DNA from: an uncultured Bacteroidales bacterium
Lineage (GTDB): Bacteria > Bacteroidota > Bacteroidia > Bacteroidales > Paludibacteraceae
Direction: 5' to 3'
NCBI GenBank assembly: GCA_902785605.1
Contig: CACZZL010000003.1
Coordinates: 1-64,000 of the forward strand
Length of the DNA stretch: 64,000 bases
Shown: positions 44,746-54,271 of the stretch, piece by piece
Numbering within the stretch: the first letter of the stretch is position 1
Layout of the letters: every line of letters begins with the position of its first letter
Notes under the pieces: model-generated
Seen by the model: the letters and a program-made list of their open reading frames with translations, nothing else
What the model was told of the DNA's origin: nothing
Database searches by the model: none
Position numbers and translations under genes: made by a program

Positions 44746-47700
44746 TTAATGACTTAGCACAAATTTACCACCTTTGGCGATCTTCTTGGTCTTCGAATCG
44801 AAGAAGACGTAGAAGTACATTTTTCCATAATCCGGAGCGAAGGTGATACCGTCCGCGGCAGGGTCAACCTGTACCAGTGTCTGATTGCCTGTCTCGGGAT
44901 CGACCGTGACGTACACGTCTGAAGGATCCGCTACCGGCATAGTTTGCATGAATACGCGTCGACCGGCCGCGTCATAGACCGCGAACTGGATACCGATACC
45001 GATGGTCACCGCTTTGTATTGTCCGTTGCCCGCGTAGTAGAATATGTAGTCGTCCGGATCGACCACACTGGAAGCCGACCAGTTAGCATATTTGAATATC
45101 AGCGTATAGGTCGTTGTGGCACCGTTCTGCGCCTCTCCGTACACCTCCACGCGTTTGCCGTTCTCTATCTCCGTCTCGATACCCAGTTCCCAAGTTGCGA
45201 GTGTATCAAGCGGTTCCGCTGTGATAGCCGGCAGTACGGATCCGGGCACGAGTGTGATGAAATAGGTGAACGTATCAATATGGTACGCGCGTACCTCTTT
45301 GTCGTCCAGCCAGATCATACGCAGACGAGCTTCGCCGGAGAGCATGATGAACTGCTCGATGGTATAGACACCGACCGTGCCGTCAGGAGCGGTAATGAAG
45401 ACCGTGATGGTGTGATTGTCATCTACCGTGACGGTGACGGTTGCGCCTTCCTCTACCGGGATAGCACGAATGACATCCTCCGTCACGAGTTCCGATTCGG
45501 GAGTTCCAATCGGATAGATGATGGTATACGATACTGAGTCGGAATGGAAGCCGTCTATGGTTGTGCCGTTCACCTGAAGGTCAGACAGATGCCAGTTAGA
45601 GGACAGCACGAACTCAAACGTGAGCGTGTATTCAGCGGTGGTCATACCGTCTCCGGCGGTCACGGTGATGGTCAGTTGGGTATCGCTTGTCCAAACGGTG
45701 TCGATCTGTTGTTGATCGTCACCCGGGATCCAAGTCACTTCCGGAATCTCCGAACCCATCGAGACGCTGTCCAGATAAACGAACTCATCCGGATCAAAGC
45801 CTCGCTGCTGCACGCCGTTCAGTTCGATCGACTGCAGCAAGGCATTGGTCGATTTGGCGATCGTGAAGTTGAGCACGTAGGTGTTGGTATGGATACCGTC
45901 TTCCGCAACCACTGTGATCGTGTCGCCCTCAATGGTAACTACAGCGGTCGAGTCGACCGGGATAGCCGTAATGACCGGCAGTTCGGTGCCGTACGGTAAC
46001 TGGATGGCGTACGTATATTCATCGACGAAGAAGTTCTCCAATGCCTCGCCGTCCAGCAAGATGGACTGCAAGTCAGCGTTAGTCGATTTGGCGATCGTGA
46101 AGTGGATGGTATAAACAGTCTGGTGAACCCCGTCTTCCGCGGTCACTGTAAGCGTCACATCCCATCCTTCGTTCGTCACGTTGACCGTACTGGTGCGGTC
46201 CGCTTTGATATAATCGATCTCCGGCAGAGCGGTTGTGCCGTACGGCAGCTCGATCGAGTAGCTCAGTTTGTCCGAAGCAAAGTCATCTACGGCGCCGTCG
46301 CCGACGAAGAGGTTCGTGAGCGTACAAGCGTCCGAAGGCAGCACGTTCACGTTAACCGTATAGGTCCGTTGTGTCAGGCCATCTTCGGAAGTGACGGTGA
46401 AGGTCACCACAGCGGACGAGCCGACCATCTCGGTCTGGGATACGGTGGAAGCGCCGTCGCAAGCCACAGAAGCCATCTGCGGGATAGCAGAGCCGGCCGG
46501 TAGTTGGATGGTGTAGTCGTACTTGGACGATTGGAAGCCGGGCAGCAACACCTCATTCGATGTAAGCGAAACGAGGTAAGCGTCGGTTGCCAAGGTGTGC
46601 AAGTGAACCAGCACGGAGTAACGACGCTGGGTCACACCGTCTGCTGCCGTGACGAGCACGAACACCGAGGTGTTCTCTGCATCAATCGGCACAAAGGTGT
46701 ATTGGACGTTCGCGTCTGAGTCTTGCGGCAGGGCCTCGAACGCATCGAGTGATGCGAGCGAAACGATATAATCGTAGGTCTGGTCGTAGAAGCCAGGTAC
46801 GGAAGCGTCATTCATCGTCATCGAAGCCAACAGGGCATTGTCTGACGGGTGACGCTGGATCACATAGGTTGTGTCAGCTCCCACACCGTAAACGGTGACG
46901 AGGTAGCAGGTGTCGGTTGTGATCATCACGATGCTGTCCAAAGCGTACTCACGCGAGTAGTTGAGTACCGGCTCCTCGGTCAGTTCTGCCAGACGGGCAG
47001 TCGAAGTGCCGCTCACGCCTACTTCAGCCGAAACGGTTGTTACGATGGCTGCCGCGCTGCTACCGGAAGCTGCGTTCCACGAAGCGTAATAGGTCTGTTT
47101 GAGGTTGTTCTCCGCCTTAACGGTGATCACATACGCCGTGTCGTTCGTGGTGACGGTAATGGTCTGATAGGGCGAACCCTTGTACACCGTCAGATCCATG
47201 CCGTCCAAGGTCCAGGTACAGGTACGCTTGGTCGATTTGGGACGTTTCACCAAGAGGGTGTAGTCGGTGTAGCTCTGCAGGTCCTCACCGTACACACGGA
47301 TCGTCGCCGTACGTTGGTTGTTCTTCTCCGCGCTCCAGGTCACGATAGGCATCTGATCGCTTACCGGGTGGTCAAAGACCAGTTCCGGAACACCAACTGA
47401 TTCGGCATCAATGTTAACCGTGAACGAGTTACCGCTTTTGGTGGCATTGACACCGTTCACACGGATACCGTTAATCGTCGAGTTGTAACTGAAACGGAGG
47501 TTGTCAACGTACATCGAAGAAGTGAACTTCTTGGAGTCTGTGAGTCCGCTGGAACCAATACGATAGTCATTCGGATCCAAGGTCTCGGCAGAAACAATCT
47601 GAATATCCAATTGCTCGGGATTAAAATCGGCTTCGTAGGTAAGATTCTTCGTAAGGGTATACCAGGTATTATTCGTCTTACCACTAAAATTATTTGCTCC

Positions 47701-50700
47701 GCTGACAAGCGCCGTACCATTGGCTTTGTAAATGAATTGCCATCCGGTCACTCTGTTGTAGTTCTCGATGTTGTAATCGAGCTGGACTTGATCCGGGGTG
47801 TTGCGGAAGGCACGTGCAGCGCCGAACGTAATGGTCGAAGCAGCGCCGGTATAGTAGCCCAAGGAGATCGACAGCGGCGAAAGGGATAATATGCCCGGCA
47901 TGGACTCGGACGACTTCGTGACGTAGCACGTCTTCAGTTGTGCGGATTTGGTCCCGCTGGTATGCTTGGTAGATGTATGAACATTATCTTCCGGCCAATA
48001 ATAGCCCGTGTCGTCACCGAACGCACCAGAAGGATAGGTTGTTGGAGCATTGATGGTAGCATTCCAGCCTGCAGGATAGACGCCGTCGCGACCTTCCGGG
48101 TGTTGGGTAAAGGTGTTCCAATTCTCGAAATCGAGATCAAACGAGAAGTCGCCGGGATAGAAGAAGGTGACCGTATAGGTGTGGGTGTAACTGCCTGATG
48201 TAACGACCAGCTTCGCAAATTTCTCGTTCGAAGCCTCGTCATCCACTTCGGCTCCGCTCTGCTCGGTGAAAGCCACACTCGGCACGTCCGCTACAGAGAT
48301 CACATAATTATAGATATTGGGCTGGAACTGCGGAATGGTCGTACCGTTCACTTTGATGTCGGTCAGCATCGCCGGGTCGATTTTCGACAGATGCGTTTTG
48401 AGCGTATAGACCTTGTCAGCCTCTGCCGGGTTGAGCGACTTGACGGTAATGGTGGTTGTACCTTCCGGTCCGCCGTTGACAATCTGCAGTTTCTGTTCCG
48501 GGTAGTTCTTCACGATAGACACCATTTTGAGCGTATCTGTGCCGAACGGCAGTTCGAACTCGAACTCCGTACCTTGCGACAGATCCAAAGCTCCGTATCC
48601 TTCCACGACGATCGAAACCAGTTCGTTAGGCAGGTTCGGGAAGTCCATGCTATACGAGAAACGATAGGTCGCCTGCGTGCCGTCTTCCGCCGTCACGACG
48701 ATGGTCGAAGGTGCGCCGATGGGTGCCTCGGTGATGACCAGCGACTGTTCGGGTTCACCCGGTTCCGCCGTGATAGCCGGCGAGAGCGTCAGGCCGTACG
48801 GCACTTGCAGACCGGTGTAGGTCAGGGTCGCGGGGTTGAAGGTGAAGTTGACACCTTCGATCTCCACGGAAGCCAATGCGGTGTTGCTCGAGCGCGGCGC
48901 CGTGAAGCGGATGATGTATGTTGCGCTTGTCGTCTTGTCGGCAGCCAGCACACGGATGTAGGTCGGGCGGTTAACCGAACCATACTCGATGGTGATGGTC
49001 TGTCCCGCAGTAGCAGCGACCGGCATGATAGCCGGAACCTGATAGGTGTGGTGCTCAAGCGGATAAGTGTATAAATAGGTGTTGGCATCGAATGCCTCGT
49101 ATTTGTTTCCGTCGATATAGAGGGCTGCCAGTTGGGCATTGTCCGACAGGTGGAACGAGTCGGTCGGGAACGGCGGCAGCACAGCCTCGTCCGGCGAAGA
49201 GAGACGTACCGTGTAAGTGTTGGGGCTGCCCTCTTCGGGCGTCACCACGATCTGCACGAGTCCGTACGAAGCCGGTGTGGAGATAGCCACCGATTGTCCT
49301 TCGTTCGCCAGCACGGTCACATGCGGCATCGCAGCGCCTGTCCATACGAGCGAGTAGTCCAGTTTCTCCGGTTGGAAGCCATCCAGCTCCTGATTGTTCA
49401 GATAGATCATCTGCAGCAGGGCGTTGGCGGATTTCTCCACTTCGAAGACAAGTGTATAGACGCGAATCGAACCGTCTCCGGCGGTCACCGTCAGACGAAC
49501 GGTCATCATGGTCTGGTTAGCCGAAAGCGCTACTGTCTGATATGCATCCCCTTGGGTGTAGGTCACCTTGGGCAGCGAAGTCGTACCGGCCGGCAGGATC
49601 ACATGATAACTCAGCGTATCGGCATCGAAGTTCTCCAGCGCCTCGCCGTTGATGGCGATACCCGCCAAGGCGTTGTTGGACGATTTCTCGGTCTTGAACG
49701 TCAGACGATAGGTCGTCGTGCTACCGTTGGCAGCGGTCACCTCGATACGCGTCACGCCCTCTACTCCACCCGCGGTCATTTGCACGGTCTGGTACGAGTC
49801 GCCTTGCGTCCACGTGATAGCAGGCAGCGCAGCGGTGCCCATCGGCAGGGTGATCGTATACGCCGTCTTCTCAGGTACGAAGCCTTCCAAGTCCACGCCG
49901 TCCAATTGGATACCGGCGAGGAACGAGTAGGACGAAGCCTCGATCTTATAGGTCAACTTATAGGTCTTGGAGAGGGTTGTGCCGGGAATCGACACTTGGA
50001 TCTGTGCGCCGTTCTCCAGCGTGTTACTCAGCAGCGCGATGTTCTGTACACCGTCTGCGTACGCCGACTCCCATGTGACGGCAGGAGCAGCGGTCGTGCC
50101 CAGCGGCAGCGAAACAGTATAGTTCGATTTGGTCGGCACGTAGCCCGGAAGCGGATTGCCGTTCACAAAAATATTCTTCAGCGTCACATCGGTCAGCGCA
50201 GCTACCGAGAAAGCGAGGTTATACGTCATCTTTGTCGTGCCGTCACTGGCCGTCACCTCGATGGTCGATGTGCCGTTGATCGAAGTAGGCTGTGTGATGG
50301 CCACACGGGCAGTCGCATCTTGCGCGGTTGCTTCGACAACCGGAGTCTCGGTCGTACCGTACGGCAGCGCTATGTTGTAGTTCGTCAGGTAGGCATTGAA
50401 ACCGCTGATCGTCTGCCCGTTAACACGGATATCTGCCAGACGGGCGTTGTTGCTCACCTGCGAAACGAACTTAATACGATACACGTGTGTGGAACTGCCG
50501 TCCTCCGCACGCACGGTAATGGTCGTCGGATCACCATCCACCTGACCTTTGACAATCGTACACTCGCTGCTGGTCAGACGACGACCGGGGAAGACGGTGG
50601 TATTGTTTCTGACGTTAGTCAACTTACCGGCTCCACGGATCGGCTCGATGTCCGGAATGACGGTTGCACCAGCGCCCAGCGAATACGTCTGCACGTCGGA

Positions 50701-51594
50701 ACTGTTGGGGTCAAAGCCTTTCCACTCCTTACCGCCGATATACAGTTTCTGAATTAAGCTCGAGTAGATCAATTGGATATCGTCCACTTCCATGGTACTA
50801 CCGGCATATATACCGTTGTTGGCACGGAACTCCGGATAACGACCGGCCGAGAGGATGACGTTACATTTCTGCGGGGCATCATCGTTGAGATAATAGATAG
50901 GCACCGAAATGCGCGTCCAGTTTGGATACGCTTTCATTTGATAGAACCATCCCTCCGCAATCTGCTTACCGGGGGTTTTTGTACCACATTCATTACCGTT
51001 GGATGCGATACGGATATCCGACTCCTCATCTACACAGTACTGGGGAGCGGCAGAACTAAGATTCGTACAAGAACCGTTCTTGGCCTTGTACGACTCGCCT
51101 TGCGCAGTTCCCGACCAGGCATAGTACAAGAGGTGAAAATTCTCCTGCGAAGTATGATCGCCGGCTGCTTGATCAACCGAACTGTCATAGTAGCGTTTGA
51201 TCCAAATAACCATTGAGTCAGGACGATGCGTCCAGGAGATACCTCCGTACGTACCTGCGGTAGCATCACTGATAGATGTCAGACTTGACACATAAGCCCA
51301 TGGATGACCCAAGGCCACATAGCCCGGCGAGGTGGCACCAATCGAACCAACACCCACAAACTGGTCTTGGATCTTCAAGCACTTACCGGAACGTCCCGTT
51401 CCTTGATGGGCAAAGTTCTTATCTACACCTAATTGCGACACATTGGAGAAGTTCCAATATTTAGGTTGTGCATTGCTGGCAAACTGTGCACCCGACCAAT
51501 CCTCAAATCCCGGGTCGGGCAACTGTTGGGCAAACGTCAAAGATGTCATCACCGACATCATACAAACTAATACAACTTGTAAAAATTTCCTCAT
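44746..51594 (-). CDS. Giant secreted protein: PCMD modules and cadherin-like repeats
   Basis: A 2282-residue protein with signal peptide (1-22). Residues about 24-285 resemble a PCMD (putative carbohydrate-binding) module (PDPGFEDWSGAQFASNAQPKYWN). About ten beta-sandwich repeats of 80-95 residues follow, with the pattern L-x2-I-x-NG-x3-GF-x6-Y-x3-LPxGT and ending VTAxDGTxxxYxLxF (cadherin-like PF12733 type). A second PCMD-like module (about 1145-1375; FDLDFENWNTF) follows, then about nine more repeats. The end (about 2190-2282) has QFAVYDAAGRRVFMQ and KGGKFVLSH, like T9SS sorting domains. It is probably a long surface stalk or adhesin exported by the T9SS; the ligand is unknown. Own promoter and terminator. 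Confidence 0.85.
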   Translation of the reverse strand: MRKFLQVVLVCMMSVMTSLTFAQQLPDPGFEDWSGAQFASNAQPKYWNFSNVSQLGVDKNFAHQGTGRSGKCLKIQDQFVGVGSIGATSPGYVALGHPWAYVSSLTSISDATAGTYGGISWTHRPDSMVIWIKRYYDSSVDQAAGDHTSQENFHLLYYAWSGTAQGESYKAKNGSCTNLSSAAPQYCVDEESDIRIASNGNECGTKTPGKQIAEGWFYQMKAYPNWTRISVPIYYLNDDAPQKCNVILSAGRYPEFRANNGIYAGSTMEVDDIQLIYSSLIQKLYIGGKEWKGFDPNSSDVQTYSLGAGATVIPDIEPIRGAGKLTNVRNNTTVFPGRRLTSSECTIVKGQVDGDPTTITVRAEDGSSTHVYRIKFVSQVSNNARLADIRVNGQTISGFNAYLTNYNIALPYGTTETPVVEATAQDATARVAITQPTSINGTSTIEVTASDGTTKMTYNLAFSVAALTDVTLKNIFVNGNPLPGYVPTKSNYTVSLPLGTTAAPAVTWESAYADGVQNIALLSNTLENGAQIQVSIPGTTLSKTYKLTYKIEASSYSFLAGIQLDGVDLEGFVPEKTAYTITLPMGTAALPAITWTQGDSYQTVQMTAGGVEGVTRIEVTAANGSTTTYRLTFKTEKSSNNALAGIAINGEALENFDADTLSYHVILPAGTTSLPKVTYTQGDAYQTVALSANQTMMTVRLTVTAGDGSIRVYTLVFEVEKSANALLQMIYLNNQELDGFQPEKLDYSLVWTGAAMPHVTVLANEGQSVAISTPASYGLVQIVVTPEEGSPNTYTVRLSSPDEAVLPPFPTDSFHLSDNAQLAALYIDGNKYEAFDANTYLYTYPLEHHTYQVPAIMPVAATAGQTITIEYGSVNRPTYIRVLAADKTTSATYIIRFTAPRSSNTALASVEIEGVNFTFNPATLTYTGLQVPYGLTLSPAITAEPGEPEQSLVITEAPIGAPSTIVVTAEDGTQATYRFSYSMDFPNLPNELVSIVVEGYGALDLSQGTEFEFELPFGTDTLKMVSIVKNYPEQKLQIVNGGPEGTTTITVKSLNPAEADKVYTLKTHLSKIDPAMLTDIKVNGTTIPQFQPNIYNYVISVADVPSVAFTEQSGAEVDDEASNEKFAKLVVTSGSYTHTYTVTFFYPGDFSFDLDFENWNTFTQHPEGRDGVYPAGWNATINAPTTYPSGAFGDDTGYYWPEDNVHTSTKHTSGTKSAQLKTCYVTKSSESMPGILSLSPLSISLGYYTGAASTITFGAARAFRNTPDQVQLDYNIENYNRVTGWQFIYKANGTALVSGANNFSGKTNNTWYTLTKNLTYEADFNPEQLDIQIVSAETLDPNDYRIGSSGLTDSKKFTSSMYVDNLRFSYNSTINGIRVNGVNATKSGNSFTVNIDAESVGVPELVFDHPVSDQMPIVTWSAEKNNQRTATIRVYGEDLQSYTDYTLLVKRPKSTKRTCTWTLDGMDLTVYKGSPYQTITVTTNDTAYVITVKAENNLKQTYYASWNAASGSSAAAIVTTVSAEVGVSGTSTARLAELTEEPVLNYSREYALDSIVMITTDTCYLVTVYGVGADTTYVIQRHPSDNALLASMTMNDASVPGFYDQTYDYIVSLASLDAFEALPQDSDANVQYTFVPIDAENTSVFVLVTAADGVTQRRYSVLVHLHTLATDAYLVSLTSNEVLLPGFQSSKYDYTIQLPAGSAIPQMASVACDGASTVSQTEMVGSSAVVTFTVTSEDGLTQRTYTVNVNVLPSDACTLTNLFVGDGAVDDFASDKLSYSIELPYGTTALPEIDYIKADRTSTVNVTNEGWDVTLTVTAEDGVHQTVYTIHFTIAKSTNADLQSILLDGEALENFFVDEYTYAIQLPYGTELPVITAIPVDSTAVVTIEGDTITVVAEDGIHTNTYVLNFTIAKSTNALLQSIELNGVQQRGFDPDEFVYLDSVSMGSEIPEVTWIPGDDQQQIDTVWTSDTQLTITVTAGDGMTTAEYTLTFEFVLSSNWHLSDLQVNGTTIDGFHSDSVSYTIIYPIGTPESELVTEDVIRAIPVEEGATVTVTVDDNHTITVFITAPDGTVGVYTIEQFIMLSGEARLRMIWLDDKEVRAYHIDTFTYFITLVPGSVLPAITAEPLDTLATWELGIETEIENGKRVEVYGEAQNGATTTYTLIFKYANWSASSVVDPDDYIFYYAGNGQYKAVTIGIGIQFAVYDAAGRRVFMQTMPVADPSDVYVTVDPETGNQTLVQVDPAADGITFAPDYGKMYFYVFFDSKTKKIAKGGKFVLSH

Positions 51595-51656
51595 ATTTTT
51601 TTTGTTTCTATTCGTTACATTTCAAGGCTTCCGAAGAGCCCATTTTTAATCGGGTG

Positions 51657-51687
51657 CAAAATTACTGCTTTTTTGTCAAGTACACAA
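51657..51687 (-). promoter_or_regulatory. Promoter of the giant repeat protein gene
   Basis: Minus strand: TTGTGTACTTG (from 51687) and TAATTTTG (51664-51657), 23-base register; leader about 55 bases. Confidence 0.7.
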
Positions 51688-51719
51688 TAGCAAAACTTAT
51701 GAAAAAGTACACATATATT

Positions 51720-51746
51720 AAGGCACCTCCGTGCGAGAGGTGCCTT
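51720..51746 (-). terminator. Terminator of the protease gene pair
   Basis: AAGGCACCT (51720-51728) pairs perfectly with AGGTGCCTT (51738-51746) around a 9-base loop; a TTAATATAT tail follows on the minus strand. The rest of the 255-base gap between 51594 and 51850 shows nothing else. Confidence 0.7.
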
Positions 51747-51849
51747 TCGTAGGGTTTAAACCGTACAATTTTTAAGATTTAAGAAAATCGATGTAGTATA
51801 TTTGCCGCCAAGTGGGCTTCGCAGGAAAAGGACAAAGAGGCGGTGAATG

Positions 51850-53346
51850 TTACCAGCCAACACCTATTGTAAGGCCAATACCATGTTGTAGATATTGGTT
51901 AAACGCTCCGGAAGTTGCCGCTGCTTTATAGGGCGTCTGTTTGAGACGGTCTTTTGTCCACAGCCAGTTCATGTCGTAGTTCACACCGAGTATCAAATCG
52001 CAAGAACTGAAAGGAATACGCCAATCCAATCCGGCACGTGTATCGGTAATAATGGCGAAACCACCATCTATATTACCGGTTTTCAAGGGACCAGCGCCGG
52101 CACTTTGGGTGATTCGCGGGGCAAGGATATATTTGCCTACAGAAATGGGGAGTTGTCCTCCGACATAGAGACCGAACATTACGCCAGCTCGCGTCTTATA
52201 CCCCAATTTCATACCGGTGGTCGGATCTTCTGTCATCGGTTCTGCAATCAGCGCGGAGAACTGTACGCCGGTAGCAATAAAACCTAACCACTCAAAGCCG
52301 AATTGAACACCCGCTTGCTGATTCATTCCAAGATAGTTGTCGTACATCAGCCGCACATGCCTGTTGTGTTCCATATCTTTGACGATATGCGAAGCCGATT
52401 GGTCGTATTGTTTGGCTTTCTTGCCTTCCGATTGTATCAGGCTGTCTCGGACGGCCAGCACTTGAGCGGCCGGTTCTAACGGCAAACGCCAGTCCATGTC
52501 TTTGATGCTTTTTTGTATGGAGTCCGGTAAGTGACGGAAGACATACAACCACTCTTCTCCTGAGGTGTTGCGTAGCGCGTCAAATGCTTTGTTGGAGGGT
52601 TCAGAAGGCGTTTCCAACGAACCGATGAACGCTTCCACATCTTCTTTGCCAATAGCCAGTCCTACCCCCTCGCGGTAAAACGCTTTCCAAGTATTGATAC
52701 CTAAGATACTGTATTTGCCTTCGTCATTCTTGAACAGGAGCGGTCCGCCGCTGCTTCCCGGGTCAATAGATGCGGTATGCTGAATAATGCGTGTGGCATG
52801 CTCGCGGCTATCAATATCTACGTGTGCATTGGAGATAGAGCCGCGCGTCAATTGCCAGGACGGCTTGCCTGCTAATTCCGGAAAACCCGCTGCTACAATA
52901 GCCATATCTTCATCCAGTTCTCCCTCGTAAAGCGGCAATGCGATCATCTCGCACTCTGCCGGTAATGTAATCGCTGCCAGATCGGCAGTGCCTATGTTCG
53001 TCACGTCACAATGCGTATAGCGAACAGTCTTTTCGTGCAGTTGAAAAACTACTGTCGCTTGCTTCGCATATCCGACGACATGCAGGTTAGTTAGCACGTA
53101 CTTTTTGCTCGCGTACATGACGACCACACCTGAACCGTATGTTCCTTCATTTTTATATGCTCCCAAAGCACGCGACGCATTTTGCATGCCTGCGCGGGCC
53201 ATGAAAAGTGAGTAGTCACCCATAAGGGCTTTGTCAGTTTCAGAAAACTCAGGTTCAACGAAACATACGCTGTGTCGCAGTCCTTGTGCCGATATGGCTT
53301 GTGCTAAGCACAGCCACAATGCGGATAAAAATACTATACGTTTCAT
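51850..53346 (-). CDS. Trypsin-like serine protease with beta-barrel-like C-terminus
   Basis: A 498-residue exported protein. After the signal peptide (1-20), a chymotrypsin/HtrA-type protease domain (about 65-245) carries the triad: His89 in VLTNLHVV, Asp122 in GTADLAAI, Ser199 in DPGSSGGPLL. No PDZ domain follows. A helical stretch (about 250-330) leads to about 165 residues of alternating strands (GVQFGFEWLGFIATGVQFSALI, RAGVMFGLYVGGQLPISV, CDLILGVNYDMNW) ending in GIGLTIGVGW, with a C-terminal aromatic like an outer-membrane barrel. The substrate is unknown. It follows the 53358 gene by 11 bases and shares its promoter. Confidence 0.82.
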   Translation of the reverse strand: MKRIVFLSALWLCLAQAISAQGLRHSVCFVEPEFSETDKALMGDYSLFMARAGMQNASRALGAYKNEGTYGSGVVVMYASKKYVLTNLHVVGYAKQATVVFQLHEKTVRYTHCDVTNIGTADLAAITLPAECEMIALPLYEGELDEDMAIVAAGFPELAGKPSWQLTRGSISNAHVDIDSREHATRIIQHTASIDPGSSGGPLLFKNDEGKYSILGINTWKAFYREGVGLAIGKEDVEAFIGSLETPSEPSNKAFDALRNTSGEEWLYVFRHLPDSIQKSIKDMDWRLPLEPAAQVLAVRDSLIQSEGKKAKQYDQSASHIVKDMEHNRHVRLMYDNYLGMNQQAGVQFGFEWLGFIATGVQFSALIAEPMTEDPTTGMKLGYKTRAGVMFGLYVGGQLPISVGKYILAPRITQSAGAGPLKTGNIDGGFAIITDTRAGLDWRIPFSSCDLILGVNYDMNWLWTKDRLKQTPYKAAATSGAFNQYLQHGIGLTIGVGW

Positions 53347-53357
53347 AGGATGTGGTT

Positions 53358-54092
53358 TTATTCGTCGTCACCAACTTCTCCGTTAGAAACGGAGTCTGTT
53401 TGTGTTTCCGGGATGATCAATACCGGCAGTTCTGCTTGTTTGCCACCTGCCATCTCGTCCATAATGTATATGATATCTGTCCCTCTTAATTTGCCGGATT
53501 TGACACCGTCATGTATGGTTGCATTATCGGAGAAGAACTCTGCCGCCTTCTTTTTGGGAATAAATCCGCCGTTTATTAAGAGTAGTTGAGCTTTATCCCA
53601 TTCCGGACGTTTCAGATAAAAGAGTGTCGGAGTGTCAGGACCATTTCCTCCTACAAACTTGACATAATCCAAATCACCCGTTTTTTTGTTCATTTGGTAA
53701 TTCATTTCGCATTTGAAAAGCACACCCCATGCATTCGCATAAACCGGATTACCCCATTGGTTTTCGTTCTGCATCATACTCTTGACGGCAGGCACATAAT
53801 ACAATACATGCTTTTTGTCCGGAAAATCTTTGTGCCAGATCTTAATACCTACAATGTCAATAGCTTCAATGTCTGTATAGCCTTTGTCCGAAGTGTTCTT
53901 TTTTACGCCTAATTTGCTTTTGCCAACGCGAGGTAATTCCACTTCGTCGTAGGCCTCATGATGCCCGTCCGTGAAATAAATCTCTCCCGGGTAATAGTGC
54001 GGAGTCATCAGACTCATTTGTGCGATAAACTGAGCCTGCCCCGTTGTGCAGACAAATAAAATGCACACAATGAAAAGGATTCTCTTTTTCAT
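53358..54092 (-). CDS. Secreted protein of unknown function, partner of the protease
   Basis: The family is not recognised. The 244-residue product starts at 54092 (MKKRILFIVCILFVCTTGQAQ, a signal peptide). An earlier in-frame start at 54134 falls in the promoter. The mature part has a conserved-looking N-terminal block (LMTPHYYPGEIYFTDGHHEAYDEVELPRVGKSKLGV), a basic/Trp-containing middle (DIVGIKIWHKDFPDK), and an Asp/Glu-rich end (SVSNGEVGDDE). The pattern suggests a small beta domain that senses or binds a ligand at the envelope. It is encoded in one transcript with the protease-barrel protein. The base composition of the pair looks lower in GC than its neighbours. Confidence 0.75.
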   Translation of the reverse strand: MKKRILFIVCILFVCTTGQAQFIAQMSLMTPHYYPGEIYFTDGHHEAYDEVELPRVGKSKLGVKKNTSDKGYTDIEAIDIVGIKIWHKDFPDKKHVLYYVPAVKSMMQNENQWGNPVYANAWGVLFKCEMNYQMNKKTGDLDYVKFVGGNGPDTPTLFYLKRPEWDKAQLLLINGGFIPKKKAAEFFSDNATIHDGVKSGKLRGTDIIYIMDEMAGGKQAELPVLIIPETQTDSVSNGEVGDDE

Positions 54093-54123
54093 CTTTTTAA
54101 AATTTATAAAACCTTTGCGGCTG

Positions 54124-54154
54124 CAAAGGTACAAATAAGTTTTGATATATGCAA
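54124..54154 (-). promoter_or_regulatory. Promoter of the unknown/protease gene pair
   Basis: Minus strand: TTGCATATATC (54154-54144) and TACCTTTG (54131-54124), 23-base register. Confidence 0.8.
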
Positions 54155-54186
54155 ATTTTTTACAAAAAAAATAGGAAGAATGGTTT

Positions 54187-54201
54187 TGGCACAGTTTTTG
54201 T
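54187..54201 (+). promoter_or_regulatory. Sigma-54-like promoter of the Bat operon
   Basis: TGGCACAGTTTTTGT matches the -24/-12 consensus TGGCAC-N5-TTGC in spacing and in all but the last base. It lies 71 bases before the moxR ATG, with no TTGCRYATRTC/TAnnTTTG promoter on this strand. A search for an enhancer-binding site was not possible by eye. Confidence 0.5.
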
Positions 54202-54271
54202 TACTATTACTTTGGTAATAGAAAACCAATAAAAACTTACTAGAGAACTAATAAAAACACTATACACAATT

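Noticed and set aside
49132..50757. 541-codon frame antisense to the giant repeat protein
   Set aside because: It inherits internal repeats from the opposite strand and has no promoter or signal peptide.
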